Below are positions 39,501-47,742 of a DNA stretch of 64,000 nucleotides, one piece after another. Each line of letters begins with the position of its first letter. Position 1 is the stretch's first letter. The translations under genes were made by a program, and so were the position numbers. This DNA is from JAEUIE01 sp047602475 (GTDB taxonomy: Bacteria > Planctomycetota > Planctomycetia > Gemmatales > HRBIN36). The stretch spans positions 434,001 through 498,000 of the forward strand of contig JASGHE010000002.1 of NCBI GenBank assembly GCA_047602475.1, written 5' to 3'. The notes beneath the pieces are model-generated. The model saw only the letters and a program-made list of their open reading frames with translations, was not told the origin of the DNA and ran no database searches.

Positions 39501-39691
39501 ATGGTGTGGAAACGCTGCGTCAACTCTGGATGGTTCAGCCCGCACTGCCCGCGATCGCCATGAGCAGTTATGGAAGTATGGAACTGGAGCAACGGTTCAC
39601 CGGCTATCCACTTTGTGGCATCCTTCCCAAGCCTTTCACGCCGGCTTCGCTGGAACAGGCAGTGTTGCATGTGTCGGGAACGCCTCGCTGA
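36527..39691 (+). CDS. Hybrid sensor histidine kinase with five PAS domains
   Basis: A 1054-residue soluble sensor. Five PAS/PAC-like regions lie at about 30-145, 155-285, 298-415, 420-540 and 545-665, joined by helical linkers (YRRLVDGLPLGLYR and HYRMLSHLAPIGIV open two of them). The phosphoacceptor His692 is in GLAHDFNNQLT. The ATP domain follows (VLINLVSNSAES; DTGAGM; GRGLGLPAV). A C-terminal receiver carries DD at its start and Asp985 in LIDLIMPGMDG. No membrane segment or HTH output was found, so signals are probably internal and phosphate is likely passed on or stored. The start is GTG with GGAGAG upstream. No response regulator gene lies beside it. Confidence 0.95.
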   Translation: MPFSLLSSNASLEKELAILRDENARLKAASKLSWFVDHPVPGFIVSTKSGIILDVNHAALRQYRYDRKDLLERNLEMLRASGSGSYSRLDVESSFQNKAGWTVKQQRRDGSVFTAEMIVHPIQYEGSTAEFVQVWDVSRRVDAELTQRSIERRYHWLMEHATESLWRFELEVPIPVGLPVEEQIERCYRYGYLAEASASTARFYGYPSTNSMIGLRLESLLPRNTTNEHYLHHFIQNGYKLFDAETLEKDAQGNPKWFLNRLFGEVEGGLFVRAWGASLDISDRKRVEASHKQSDQLWRDALENLQLLALFLDHQGHVTYVNPYFSRITGWRSEEILGQNFYQCLHSDHASHTAEYLKQLHSKSIRHYATNTFQTRTGETLLIRWNNTIIHDATGQPIGVFSIGEDVTEQQRMNQAFQESEERYRRLVDGLPLGLYRSTPEGQLTFCNPVVLELLGLKSIEESARVNLNQYDYGPSYSREAFRARMEAEGAVYGLEYPWKMVNGTQLWVREHARAIRDEQGKVFCYEGTLEDITEEKQTTQSIREREEHYRMLSHLAPIGIVMTCNGRIVHVNQYLATMLGYDSPTELEGRLILDSLHPAEREEIQHLQQQSDYFGLVPTQERRLLKKDGGALLVQANVAIVLVNNERGSVVVIRNISEERHAEHERRRWQQRILEMQKLESLGLLAGGLAHDFNNQLTVILGHTNLVQMKTKENEAIQGLIQPIEQAARHSMDLCQQMLSFAGRGKIKVDQVNLTKLILESAGLLKIAGTKRTQLAFELSESLPLLQAEEAQLRQVLINLVSNSAESMPSEQVGMITIKTGVIHIDETYKNAEVTLELPKGDYVHLDVTDTGAGMDVNTRRRIFEPFFTTKPTGRGLGLPAVLGIVRSHGGAIEVTSKLRHGTTFRVFLPLLRPMQNAPVPSEPGIHDHGRKTILIVDDEASLRSLAGKVLSNHGWNVLEAEDGASACEVLRQHGNLINLVLIDLIMPGMDGVETLRQLWMVQPALPAIAMSSYGSMELEQRFTGYPLCGILPKPFTPASLEQAVLHVSGTPR

Positions 39692-39709
39692 CATTTCAGA
39701 GGCCGGACA

Positions 39710-40579
39710 CTACTTGTTGTTTTTCAGCTGACATTTCTTCAAGTATCGAATCGATTCGCGGGCGATAGTCTCCGGATCGGGGCTATAGTCGAAGACCTCC
39801 ACCGAAACCCAGCCTGCATAGTGGCCATCCGTAAGAGCTTTCATGATGGGCTGAAAGGGCATAGGACCAAAGCCCGGGCCGCGGCGGTTGGGATCGTTGG
39901 CATGGAAGTGTCCAGCCCTGGCGACATGCTCCCGGATCAGCCCAGCGATGGAATCGGCATCATCCAATGTATCGCATTCCGCAGCCATCGCTTTGACATC
40001 GAGATGAAGCACACAAAGCGGATGATCAATCGCTTTGATGAGATCATTCGCTTCGGCACAGGTATTAAGGAAGTTGGTTTCTGCCGTGCCAAGGGGTTCG
40101 ACACAGAGCCTGACGCCCGCTTCGCCAAGCCGGGGCATAGCCTGCTTGATAGTATCCACAGCGCATTCAAAGGCTTGAACTGGTGATACCTCGGGCAGAC
40201 GGTTTCGCTGCAACGGGGAGCCTAGCACCATGAGATTACCGCCCAGATCATGGCAGAGCTTGCCCAGTTCACCCAGGTAGGAAGCGGTTTGCTTCCTGAT
40301 CTGGGCATCGGGGTGAGTGAGATGCAAGCCGGTAGTCTTAGCCAGTAACCAATGGAGGCCGAGAAGCTGGACACCAGCATCCTGAGCCTGCTGACGAAGC
40401 TGATCTCTCTCGGAGGCTGGAAGTTGAGTGGGATTCGGCCCCAGAGTAAACGGAGCGACTTCCAGCCCACGGTAGCCCAAACCGGCTACGTACTGGCAAA
40501 TTCGCTGGTGTTCCCAGCCTTCGAAAGTCTCGTTACAGATAGCGTAGTTCATTGGCACAAGAATAGGGGGGGCGTCCAT
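39710..40579 (-). CDS. Sugar phosphate isomerase/epimerase-like TIM barrel protein
   Basis: A xylose isomerase-like (AP endonuclease 2 fold) protein. MNYAICNETF opens the barrel, then come GLEVAPFTLG, LVLGSPLQRN-type and CVEPLGTAETNFLN with a metal Glu, LHLDVKAM, and a last pair HFHANDPNRRGPGFG and VSVEVFDYS. These are typical metal and substrate positions for the family. The substrate cannot be told. The frame is open to 40717, but the upstream residues are poor; I chose ATG at 40579, and 40552 and 40609 are alternatives. It is convergent with the histidine kinase, 18 bases apart. Confidence 0.8.
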   Translation of the reverse strand: MDAPPILVPMNYAICNETFEGWEHQRICQYVAGLGYRGLEVAPFTLGPNPTQLPASERDQLRQQAQDAGVQLLGLHWLLAKTTGLHLTHPDAQIRKQTASYLGELGKLCHDLGGNLMVLGSPLQRNRLPEVSPVQAFECAVDTIKQAMPRLGEAGVRLCVEPLGTAETNFLNTCAEANDLIKAIDHPLCVLHLDVKAMAAECDTLDDADSIAGLIREHVARAGHFHANDPNRRGPGFGPMPFQPIMKALTDGHYAGWVSVEVFDYSPDPETIARESIRYLKKCQLKNNK

Positions 40580-40853
40580 GCCCAGCAAGTCCCATCCTGG
40601 GAAGTCCATTGTGCCTGGAGAATTGTCAAAGAGGGTGTTGATAGCAGGGGAACGTCTCCTGCCGTTACCCCAGCCACCAACGAGGGGTAATGTAATGCTG
40701 GTAGAGTATGAGTTCAAGAAGAATTTCCGGAACTTCTTACCAAATCTACAAAATCGTTAAATTCGACTTGAATTGTACAATCGTTGTATTTATGCAATTC
40801 GACCGACTTTTGACCCCTGCCAGACACCTTGTGAACAAGTTATTGACAGGTTA

Positions 40854-40960
40854 TTGACACTATCATCTTTCATGCCATGATTTAGACGACGGACTCGTAG
40901 TTATGCTGCAGCGTGAATCACTCAACGAAACAACCCGGCCGAGAAGCCGGGTTGTTTTGC
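40854..40960 (+). ncRNA. Possible small RNA with promoter and terminator
   Basis: TTGACA at 40854-40859 (a second TTGACA begins at 40843) is followed after 16 bases by CATGAT at 40876-40881, four of six matches to TATAAT. A transcript starting near 40888 would end at the hairpin at 40932-40955 followed by TTTT, giving about 70 bases on the plus strand. The next gene is on the minus strand, so such a transcript would be non-coding. No conserved structure was recognised. Confidence 0.25.
40932..40957. terminator. Bidirectional hairpin terminator
   Basis: AACCCGGC and GCCGGGTT pair around CGAGAA, flanked by T runs on both sides (TTTT on plus, TTTCG on minus). It lies 17 bases after the stop of the glutathione peroxidase gene on the minus strand. 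Confidence 0.8.
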
Positions 40961-40973
40961 GCTTAGTCGTACC

Positions 40974-41525
40974 TTACTTCTTCAGTTCAGCTTCGATAGC
41001 ACCGGTCAGATTCTTGTCGTCGGGTTTGACAGTAGGAGCAAAACGCTTGACGACTTCACCCTTCTTGTTGATCAGGAACTTCTCGAAGTTCCACTTGATG
41101 TCGCCGGGGAACTTGGCTTTCAGAGCCACATAGACCGGGCTGGTGCCGGTGCCGTTGACATCGATCTTGGAGAACATCGGGAAAGTGACGTTGTACTTGC
41201 TGCTGCAGAACTTCTGAATGTCTTCTTCGCTGCCCGGTTCCTGGCCGCCGAACTGATTGCAGGGGAAGCCGAGAATGACAAAGCCCTGATCCTTGTACTT
41301 CTCATATTCAGCTTGCAGTGCCTTGTACTGCGGGGTTAAGCCACACTTGCTGGCCACGTTGACGACGAGGATGACTTTGCCTTCGTAATCAGCCAGCTTC
41401 ACTTCTTTGCCATCGATGGTCTTGACGGTGTGATTGAGCACTTCCGACACGGCTTTCTCTCCTGCCTGCAGGGTGATGGCACCCATGGCCAGTACTGCTA
41501 GAAAGGCAACAAACTTCTTCATCAT
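40974..41525 (-). CDS. Exported glutathione peroxidase family protein
   Basis: Reduces peroxides with thiols, probably in the periplasm. A signal peptide (VAFLAVLAMGAITLQAG) occupies residues 1-22 of 183. The catalytic tetrad is present: Cys61 in ASKCGLT, Gln95 in FGGQEPG, Trp145 and Asn146 in WNFEKFL. Cys89 in GFPCNQ is the position of the resolving Cys in thioredoxin-dependent bacterial enzymes. Most bacterial members are cytoplasmic, so the signal peptide is worth noting. The ATG at 41525 has AAGGAG upstream at good spacing. It appears monocistronic. Confidence 0.92.
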   Translation of the reverse strand: MMKKFVAFLAVLAMGAITLQAGEKAVSEVLNHTVKTIDGKEVKLADYEGKVILVVNVASKCGLTPQYKALQAEYEKYKDQGFVILGFPCNQFGGQEPGSEEDIQKFCSSKYNVTFPMFSKIDVNGTGTSPVYVALKAKFPGDIKWNFEKFLINKKGEVVKRFAPTVKPDDKNLTGAIEAELKK

Positions 41526-41618
41526 GATGATCTCCTTGATAAGTTCACAGCCAGGATCGCACTGATCCCTAGACTGATCATTATCTTACGATATTCCCCT
41601 GAGCGAGAGATTCATTCC

Positions 41619-43061
41619 ATGCGTCTCCATCGATTTCTCATGATGTGGTTGGTGGTCACGGGCACGGTGGCAGCATCTGACCCCGCCCAGGCACCCGTTC
41701 GCCGCATCGCCTTTGGTAGTTGTGCCAATCAGGGGCGACCGCAACCCATCTGGGATGCGGTCAATGCTCTCAAGCCCGAAGTCTTCGTCTTCCTTGGCGA
41801 CAACATCTATGCCGACACCACCGATATGGCGGTGATGAAAAAGAAGTACGATCTCTTTGCCGCTGTCCCCGGCTTCCAGCGACTGAAGCAGTCGAGCAAG
41901 ATTCTCGCTACCTGGGACGATCATGATTACGGCAAGAACGATGCGGGCTATGAGTATGGCCCCAAAGCTGAGTCGCAGAAGTTGTTCCTTGACTTCTGGG
42001 GCGTACCTGCTGATTCGCCTCGCCGTCAGCAGGAGGGGGTTTACTCCGCGGAAGTGATTGGCCCACCGGGGCAACGGGTGCAGTTCATTTTGCTCGATAC
42101 ACGCACCTTCCGTACACCGCTCAAAAAGAAAGATGCCAAGCCGGCCAAGGGCGATGGTCCCTACGAGGCGGACAACTCGGATACCTGCAACATGCTTGGC
42201 GAGGCCCAGTGGAAGTGGCTTGAAGAGCAGCTCAAGATTCCCGCGGAGATTCGGCTCATCGGTTCCAGCATTCAACTCGTCCCGGAAGACCATGGCTGGG
42301 AGAAGTGGATGAACTTCCCCAAGCAGCGTGAACGATTCCTCAAGCTGCTTGAAGCGACACAGGCCAAGGGAGTGATCGTTCTCAGTGGTGATCGTCACCT
42401 GGCTGAACTGAGCATGATGCCCAACGCCGTCGGCTATCCGCTCTACGATCTCACCTCAAGCGGCCTGACTGAAGCCGACAAGAAGTGGCGGCCTTACGAA
42501 CCCAACCGTCATCGGGTCGCCACCATGAATTTCGGCAACAACTTCGGTTTCATCACTATCGACTGGTACCGCAGCGATCCGCTGATTCGTTTGCAGATTC
42601 GAGATGAGGACGGTGAAGTCACCATTCAGCAGAAGGTGCTACTGAGCACGATCCACCCCAATCGAGTGATGGTGAGCAATGAACCCTCGGCCCCTCCTCC
42701 CGGTTCCACTACGACTTCGCCGCCAGTGCCTGCCACACCAGAGAAGACCAGCGAAGGCACCATCAACACTGAGGAAGCAGCCAAGAAAATTGGCGAGAAG
42801 GTGACCGTCGAGTTCACCGTCAGAGCGACGGGTGGGGCGGGAAACCGGGTCTTCCTCAACTCCCTGGCTGACTTCCGCGACAGCAAGAACTTCACCGTTG
42901 TCCTTGAGAAAGGCTTCCTTGATAAGTCCAAGGATATCACTGCCCCCAAGGACTACTTCAAAGGCAAGAAGATTCAGGTGACGGGTAAGGTAGATACTTA
43001 CAAGGATACGGCTCAGATCAAGGTGACTGATCCGAAGATGCTTAAAATCGTTGGGCCGTAG
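41619..43061 (+). CDS. Exported PhoD-like phosphatase with C-terminal OB-fold-like domain
   Basis: A 480-residue exported metal phosphatase. After a signal peptide, the PhoD/metallophosphatase set appears: IAFGSCANQG, VFLGDNIYAD, ATWDDHDYG, LLDTRTFR and LSGDRHLAEL. The domain ends near 350 and is followed by a Pro/Thr linker (PPPGSTTTSPPVPATP) and a C-terminal domain of about 100 residues: IGEKVTVEFTVRATGG, VFLNSLADFRDSKNF and YFKGKKIQVTGKVDTYK. That pattern is like an OB-fold. PhoD enzymes release phosphate from esters outside the cell. The fusion partner role is unknown. The ATG follows a GAGAGATTC site. Confidence 0.82.
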   Translation: MRLHRFLMMWLVVTGTVAASDPAQAPVRRIAFGSCANQGRPQPIWDAVNALKPEVFVFLGDNIYADTTDMAVMKKKYDLFAAVPGFQRLKQSSKILATWDDHDYGKNDAGYEYGPKAESQKLFLDFWGVPADSPRRQQEGVYSAEVIGPPGQRVQFILLDTRTFRTPLKKKDAKPAKGDGPYEADNSDTCNMLGEAQWKWLEEQLKIPAEIRLIGSSIQLVPEDHGWEKWMNFPKQRERFLKLLEATQAKGVIVLSGDRHLAELSMMPNAVGYPLYDLTSSGLTEADKKWRPYEPNRHRVATMNFGNNFGFITIDWYRSDPLIRLQIRDEDGEVTIQQKVLLSTIHPNRVMVSNEPSAPPPGSTTTSPPVPATPEKTSEGTINTEEAAKKIGEKVTVEFTVRATGGAGNRVFLNSLADFRDSKNFTVVLEKGFLDKSKDITAPKDYFKGKKIQVTGKVDTYKDTAQIKVTDPKMLKIVGP

Positions 43062-43179
43062 GAACCAGCATCGAAGAGTAGTTGTCAGTTATTAGTTGTC
43101 AGTTGTCAGAAAGAGATGCCGACAGCAGGCAACTACTCTTCCAACTTCTTCTCCGTGCGATTCTACATATACTCTTGTC

Positions 43180-44163
43180 ATGACCACGACCGCCACACGC
43201 AAGCGTATCCTCTCCGGTGTCCAGCCTTCGGGCAAGCTCCATCTGGGCAATTATTTTGGAGCTATCCGACAGCACATTGCCCTGCAAGACATCGGTGAGT
43301 GCTTCTATTTCATCGCTGACTATCACTCGATGACCTCACTACAGGATGCGAACATTCTGCGAGACAATGTTCGTGATGTCGCTCTCGATTATCTTGCCCT
43401 CGGTCTCGATCCGAATAAGGCTGCGTTCTTTCGTCAATCTGATGTACCCGAAGTGACGGAACTGACCTGGTTCCTTTCCACGGTAGCCGGCATGGGGCTG
43501 CTTGAACGTGCCCATTCGTACAAGGACAAGGTTGCCCGTGGCATCAGCCCCAGCGTGGGCCTCTTCACCTACCCCATTCTGATGGCTGCCGACATTCTGA
43601 TCTATCGTTCCAATGTTGTGCCTGTGGGGCAGGATCAAGTCCAGCACCTCGAGATGACCCGTGACATGGCTGGCTCCTTCAACAGCACCTACAAGACTGA
43701 TCTTTTCCCGCTGCCCGAAGCCAAGCTCGATGTAGCTGCGGTGGTGCCAGGCATCGATGGCAAGAAGATGAGCAAGAGTTATGGCAACACCATTGATATT
43801 TTTGCTGAAGGTAAGCCGCTGAAGAAGGTGGTGATGAGCATCGTTACAGACAGCACGCCGCTTGAAGCTCCTAAGAATCCTGACACCTGCAATGTTTTTG
43901 CTCTTTACTCACTCTTCGCTACGGAGGCTGAGAAGGCTGATCTCGCCGCTAAGTACCGTGCCGGCGGCATGGGGTATGGCACTGCCAAGACACTGGTCTA
44001 CGACAAGATCGAAACCTACTTTGCAGCAGCTCGGGCCAAGCGAAAAGAGCTGATGAATAATCTCGATCATGTGGAAGCAGTGCTTCAGCAGGGAGCAGCC
44101 AAGGCCAGAGCGGAAGCACAAAAGACGATGGACCTGGCCCGCAAGGCAGTGGGCCTCCGGTAA
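43180..44163 (+). CDS. trpS: Tryptophanyl-tRNA synthetase
   Basis: Charges tRNA-Trp. The 327-residue class I enzyme has the HIGH-like motif PSGKLHLGNYFG near residue 15 and KMSKSYGN near 195. Between them are FIADYHSMT and VPVGQDQVQHLE, both typical. The length is normal. The ATG at 43180 (MTTTATRKRILSGVQ) is chosen; the open frame upstream crosses a short direct repeat (TTGTCAGTT at 43082-43111). There is no clear ribosome site. The next gene starts seven bases after the stop, so the two may be co-transcribed. Confidence 0.96.
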   Translation: MTTTATRKRILSGVQPSGKLHLGNYFGAIRQHIALQDIGECFYFIADYHSMTSLQDANILRDNVRDVALDYLALGLDPNKAAFFRQSDVPEVTELTWFLSTVAGMGLLERAHSYKDKVARGISPSVGLFTYPILMAADILIYRSNVVPVGQDQVQHLEMTRDMAGSFNSTYKTDLFPLPEAKLDVAAVVPGIDGKKMSKSYGNTIDIFAEGKPLKKVVMSIVTDSTPLEAPKNPDTCNVFALYSLFATEAEKADLAAKYRAGGMGYGTAKTLVYDKIETYFAAARAKRKELMNNLDHVEAVLQQGAAKARAEAQKTMDLARKAVGLR

Positions 44164-44170
44164 AGATTTC

Positions 44171-45022
44171 ATGGCTCAGATCTACCTCCAATACCACAAC
44201 TGCGAACAGCAGGGCCGCCTACCGCATGACTTCAGCCAGGAACCAGCACGAGTGCAAATCTACACCAGGCTGGCGACGGCGAAGCAGGCCTCGGGGCGGG
44301 TGTTGCTGATAGCGGGGTTGGGCCAGCCTCGTCGGTACTATCTATGGAGTAGCTTCACCATTGATCGCTGCCAGCAAAAGCCCGATGGCCTTATTCAACT
44401 GGAAGGGCCAGGCTGGCAATTGGCACCGCCCCAACTCCTCACCGGCAGCGACTTCGCTCGCTTCAAAGCCAGTTGTGCCAACTTCATCGGCTTTCGGCAA
44501 ATCACTGAGCTGCCTTTCACGAAAAATTTGTCGCAACTGGCTGAACGCCATCGTCAGCCGGGGAAGGCTGACGAGAATCTTCACTGCCTGCGAGCTATTC
44601 AGAAGATCGCTATTTCACCGGGGATCCAACAGCAGCTTGGTACGCAGATCAGCATTCTGGAAGGGTCGCCAATCACCCTCGCAGAGGAGCCCACTATTGC
44701 GCTCAGTATTCGTCAGCCCCATGTTGAAGCTATCTTCCGGGGCATCAAGAAGATTGAGTATCGTCGGGATGCTACCAGCCGACGTGGCAGAATCCTTATC
44801 TACTCAGCGAAGCTCTTTGCGGAGAACCTGCCCTACTGGTTAAAGAAGTATGGGTTCGAGAAGGTAAATCTGGAAGAACTTCCCCGTGGCTTTGTCGTGG
44901 GCAGCGTGGAACTGCATGATTGCGTTGGCGGTGAATGGCACCTGCGTCATCCCGTCCGAGCCAAGGTACTGCGGCGTCCCACCGGTCGCCCCCAGCCCAT
45001 CTGGTTCACGCCCTTTGAATAG
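44171..45022 (+). CDS. ASCH-domain protein with an uncharacterised N-terminal domain
   Basis: A 283-residue protein. The C-terminal part (about 180-283) is an ASCH/PUA-like domain: ALSIRQPHVEAIFRGIKKIE, then YRRDATSRRGRILIYSAK and GFVVGSVELHDCV. ASCH domains bind RNA or modified nucleotides. The N-terminal 130 residues (GRVLLIAGLGQPRRYYLWSS) have no name I can give, although YYLWSSFTID is reminiscent of EVE-type PUA folds. It follows trpS directly, which suggests a tRNA or RNA-linked job by context only. Start: ATG at 44171. Confidence 0.75.
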   Translation: MAQIYLQYHNCEQQGRLPHDFSQEPARVQIYTRLATAKQASGRVLLIAGLGQPRRYYLWSSFTIDRCQQKPDGLIQLEGPGWQLAPPQLLTGSDFARFKASCANFIGFRQITELPFTKNLSQLAERHRQPGKADENLHCLRAIQKIAISPGIQQQLGTQISILEGSPITLAEEPTIALSIRQPHVEAIFRGIKKIEYRRDATSRRGRILIYSAKLFAENLPYWLKKYGFEKVNLEELPRGFVVGSVELHDCVGGEWHLRHPVRAKVLRRPTGRPQPIWFTPFE

Positions 45023-45028
45023 TCACTT

Positions 45029-45094
45029 GGGAGGGCGAGGCTCCTGCCGAGCTTCTAGTGATGGAGAAAAGCTCGGCAGGAGCCTCGCCCTCCC
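45029..45094. repeat. Dispersed palindromic repeat, family B (copy 2)
   Basis: Arms GGGAGGGCGAGGCTCCTGCC and complement, loop around TTCTAGTGATGGAGAAAA. It matches the copy at 2885-2951 in the arms. It starts six bases after the ASCH gene stop. Confidence 0.85.
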
Positions 45095-45202
45095 GATTCA
45101 CTTCTGAGACATGTTCTAGTTGGATAATTCTCTGCGCAATGACGGCACATTGAACACAAAACGGTGCTTTGCAAGTAGCCAGTTCTGTTCAGGAGTTTGA
45201 TG

Positions 45203-45592
45203 ATGGCCAGGATGTGCGGAATATCAGCATTCGTCTTCATGGTGCTGCTGACCGGGTGCGGTAAGACGAAACAGACCTCAGAGAAGAAGAGTCTCATCGT
45301 CGGCGTCTGGTCAGGCCAGTATCAGAATCTGCCCGCTTCCGAAGGCAAGACTTCTCCCAGCATGACGTTTGATTTCGAGTTCACCGACGATGGCCGTTTC
45401 CGCATGGGCAAGCGAAAAGTCTGGGTCGATGGCACCTACCAGTTCAAGGATGACAAGGCCTTCACCGTCGCCATCAAAGGCATGCCTTCCGGGCCTTATC
45501 AGATCAAGGAACTCTCCGCTGATCGGCTTGTCTACGAATGGCAGATCGACGAGAAACGGAGCCAGCGTACGGAGTTGACGAGGCAGAAGTAG
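45203..45592 (+). CDS. Small lipoprotein of unknown function
   Basis: A 129-residue exported protein with a lipobox (FMVLLTGC) around residue 17. The rest contains IVGVWSGQYQ and DFEFTDDGRFRMGKR, then GTYQFKDDKAFTV, which is the pattern of small beta-barrel or TIGR03066-like proteins common in planctomycetes. The name is tentative. The ATG at 45203 has AGGAG seven bases upstream; an ATG one codon earlier is possible. It converges on the ankyrin-PQQ gene with two bases between the stops. Confidence 0.7.
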   Translation: MARMCGISAFVFMVLLTGCGKTKQTSEKKSLIVGVWSGQYQNLPASEGKTSPSMTFDFEFTDDGRFRMGKRKVWVDGTYQFKDDKAFTVAIKGMPSGPYQIKELSADRLVYEWQIDEKRSQRTELTRQK

Positions 45593-45594
45593 AA

Positions 45595-47742
45595 TTACTT
45601 TCCAGCCTCGGACTTGTTGCCGAGCGATATCAGAAAGTGTTGAGTACGCACAATCAATGACCCGTTGGAAATGGCCGGTGTGGCCATGATGTAGTCGTCC
45701 ACGGGATTAACCGCCAGCAGTTCGAAGACCGGTCCCGCTTTGACGACATGCACTTCGCCCTGTTCGGAACTGAAATAAAGTCGGCCATCAGCTGCCACGG
45801 GGGAAGCGGTGTAGCTGCCACTGCCAGTGCGCTTCTTGTAGACTTCTTTCCCGGTAGCTGCTTGGTAACAGCCGATGATGCCCGAATTGGAACAGGTGTA
45901 GAAATAGTCGCCGTATAGGATCGGTGTCGGCATGTAGGGGCCGCCTCGCATGGTACTCCAGATGATGTGAGCGTTCTTGTCTTCCTTCTCTTTCAGTGAG
46001 ATGTCGCCGCTGGCACCGGGCTTGATGGCAAAGATCGGCTGTATAGGGCGGTTGCCGCTACAGATGTAGACGACTTCCTTACCGCAGACGGGGGCAGGTA
46101 TCGTCGCTTCCGATTTCTTGGCCAATCGCCACAGCTCGGCCCCGGTCTTGGGATCGTAGCTGCGGGCGAACTGGGATGCATTGGTGACGATCTCTGTTCG
46201 GACTGAATTGCGCCAGATTACCGGCGAACTCCACGAGGGGATTTCATCACGAGGCGTGGACCAGACCTTGGAGCCATCTTCGAGGTTGAAGGCAGCGATG
46301 AATGAATCTCTGCTCAAATCGCATTGAAGAATCGCCAGCCCTTCGTGAATGAGCGGCGAGTTGGCAAAGCCCCATTCATACTCCTGGTCGAGGGCGAAGC
46401 TCGAATCGAGCGTACTGAGATCACGCTTCCACAACTGCTTGCCGGCATGATCATAGCAATAAAGGCCTTCCGAGCCGAAGCAGGCGATGACGTGATTGCC
46501 ATCGACAGCGATGGTGCAGTTTGCCTGGCTGCCTTTGAGGTGCCGCTTGATCTTGGGCACGCCTTCGTAGGCCTTTTGATCCCAGACGATCTTCCCGGTG
46601 TCTCGATCGATGCAGAGAACGTGCCAGGTATGCTTGGTCGTATCATCGACGGAGCCAACATCGCCATAGTTGCCGATGCGGATCTTCTGATCGGGCTTGC
46701 TGCTGATGGCGGTCGTCAGGAAGATGTGATTGCCCCACACCACCGGGCAGGAATGACCGAGGCCGGGAATGGGAGTCTTCCAGCGAACATTCTTCTCTTC
46801 CTTGACGTTCCAGGTAATGGGCGGATGCTGGCCGTCGGCGAGGCCGGTGCCATCGGGGCCGCGGAACGAGGGCCAGTTCATCGGAGTCGCTACGGTATCG
46901 TTGCCCACCTTGAGCGGGGCAGTGGCGGTGACGGTGGGCTTGGTGAAGCGGTAGAAGGCGTACTCGGCGGTGAAACGGCGCATGATGATGCGGCTGACTT
47001 CGCCATCCTTCCATTCCACTCGGAAGCCTGCTCCTTCGGAACCGAGCGGCACGAAGGTATCGGGACCGGTCGGTTTCAGCCAGCGACCGCTACCCATCAA
47101 CCCGACTTCCTTTAGTGTGATGACGAGATTCGCCCCGCCATCGCTTTCGTAACTGCCGGCGATTTTCTCCCACCGCTTGCGATCAGCTTCCGAAGCTACG
47201 GGAATGACCTTGGCTCCCGCTTGCTTCATGGCCTCTTGAAGTTTTTCATTCTTGTTCGTGGTAGCCGTCAGCAGGGCTGAATCAAGCGCATCCTGGCTGA
47301 CTTTTCCCTCTTCCAAAATCATCTTCACCATGGCTTCGTTGCTCGTGGTCGCAGCCAGATGCAGCGCCGTGTCAACATCCCGGGCACCTGCCTTGATCAG
47401 CAGCTTGGCCGCTTCAAGCTTGCGGGCCGTAGTCACCGTACTCAGAGGCGTCTGATACCAGATGCCATCACGAGCATTGACATCAGCACCACGTTTGACC
47501 AGCAGTTCGATGACTTCCTGCTTCCCTTTGCTGGCAGCAATCCACAGTGCTGAGACCCCCATTTCGTTTTTAGCATTGATATCGGCACCCTTTTCCAAGG
47601 CAGCTTCAATGGCCTTCACATCGCCGGCCCGCACTGCTGTCCAGAGGCTATCGCGCTTGTCATCCCTGGCGAAGAGAGAACCAGCCAGCAAGATGAAAGA
47701 GGTACTGACAATGAGGACCATGAAACGAAGTCGATTCGACAT
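45595..47742 (-). CDS. Exported ankyrin-repeat / PQQ-like beta-propeller fusion protein
   Basis: A 715-residue protein with a signal peptide (residues 1-25). Ankyrin repeats span about 30-150, with AALEKGADINAKNEMGVSAL and LLVKRGADVNARDG the clearest, followed by a middle domain (KIAGSYESDGGANLVITL) to about 275. The remainder is a PQQ propeller beginning NWPSFRGPDGTG, with blades such as LCIDRDTGKIVWDQ and YDPKTGAELWRL. A protein-binding module joined to a propeller suggests a scaffold or redox enzyme held on a partner. No methanol dehydrogenase active-site pattern was seen. It is followed by a clean hairpin downstream only on the far side, at 47891, which belongs to the next gene. Confidence 0.85.
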   Translation of the reverse strand: MSNRLRFMVLIVSTSFILLAGSLFARDDKRDSLWTAVRAGDVKAIEAALEKGADINAKNEMGVSALWIAASKGKQEVIELLVKRGADVNARDGIWYQTPLSTVTTARKLEAAKLLIKAGARDVDTALHLAATTSNEAMVKMILEEGKVSQDALDSALLTATTNKNEKLQEAMKQAGAKVIPVASEADRKRWEKIAGSYESDGGANLVITLKEVGLMGSGRWLKPTGPDTFVPLGSEGAGFRVEWKDGEVSRIIMRRFTAEYAFYRFTKPTVTATAPLKVGNDTVATPMNWPSFRGPDGTGLADGQHPPITWNVKEEKNVRWKTPIPGLGHSCPVVWGNHIFLTTAISSKPDQKIRIGNYGDVGSVDDTTKHTWHVLCIDRDTGKIVWDQKAYEGVPKIKRHLKGSQANCTIAVDGNHVIACFGSEGLYCYDHAGKQLWKRDLSTLDSSFALDQEYEWGFANSPLIHEGLAILQCDLSRDSFIAAFNLEDGSKVWSTPRDEIPSWSSPVIWRNSVRTEIVTNASQFARSYDPKTGAELWRLAKKSEATIPAPVCGKEVVYICSGNRPIQPIFAIKPGASGDISLKEKEDKNAHIIWSTMRGGPYMPTPILYGDYFYTCSNSGIIGCYQAATGKEVYKKRTGSGSYTASPVAADGRLYFSSEQGEVHVVKAGPVFELLAVNPVDDYIMATPAISNGSLIVRTQHFLISLGNKSEAGK

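Larger units (their letters stand above)
40580..40973. other. AT-richer intergenic stretch
   Basis: No gene is credible in these 394 bases. The stretch at 40730-40800 is low in GC. Two direct TTGACA boxes lie at 40843-40859, followed by a possible -10 and, at 40932, by a terminator; see the small RNA entry. Confidence 0.6.
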
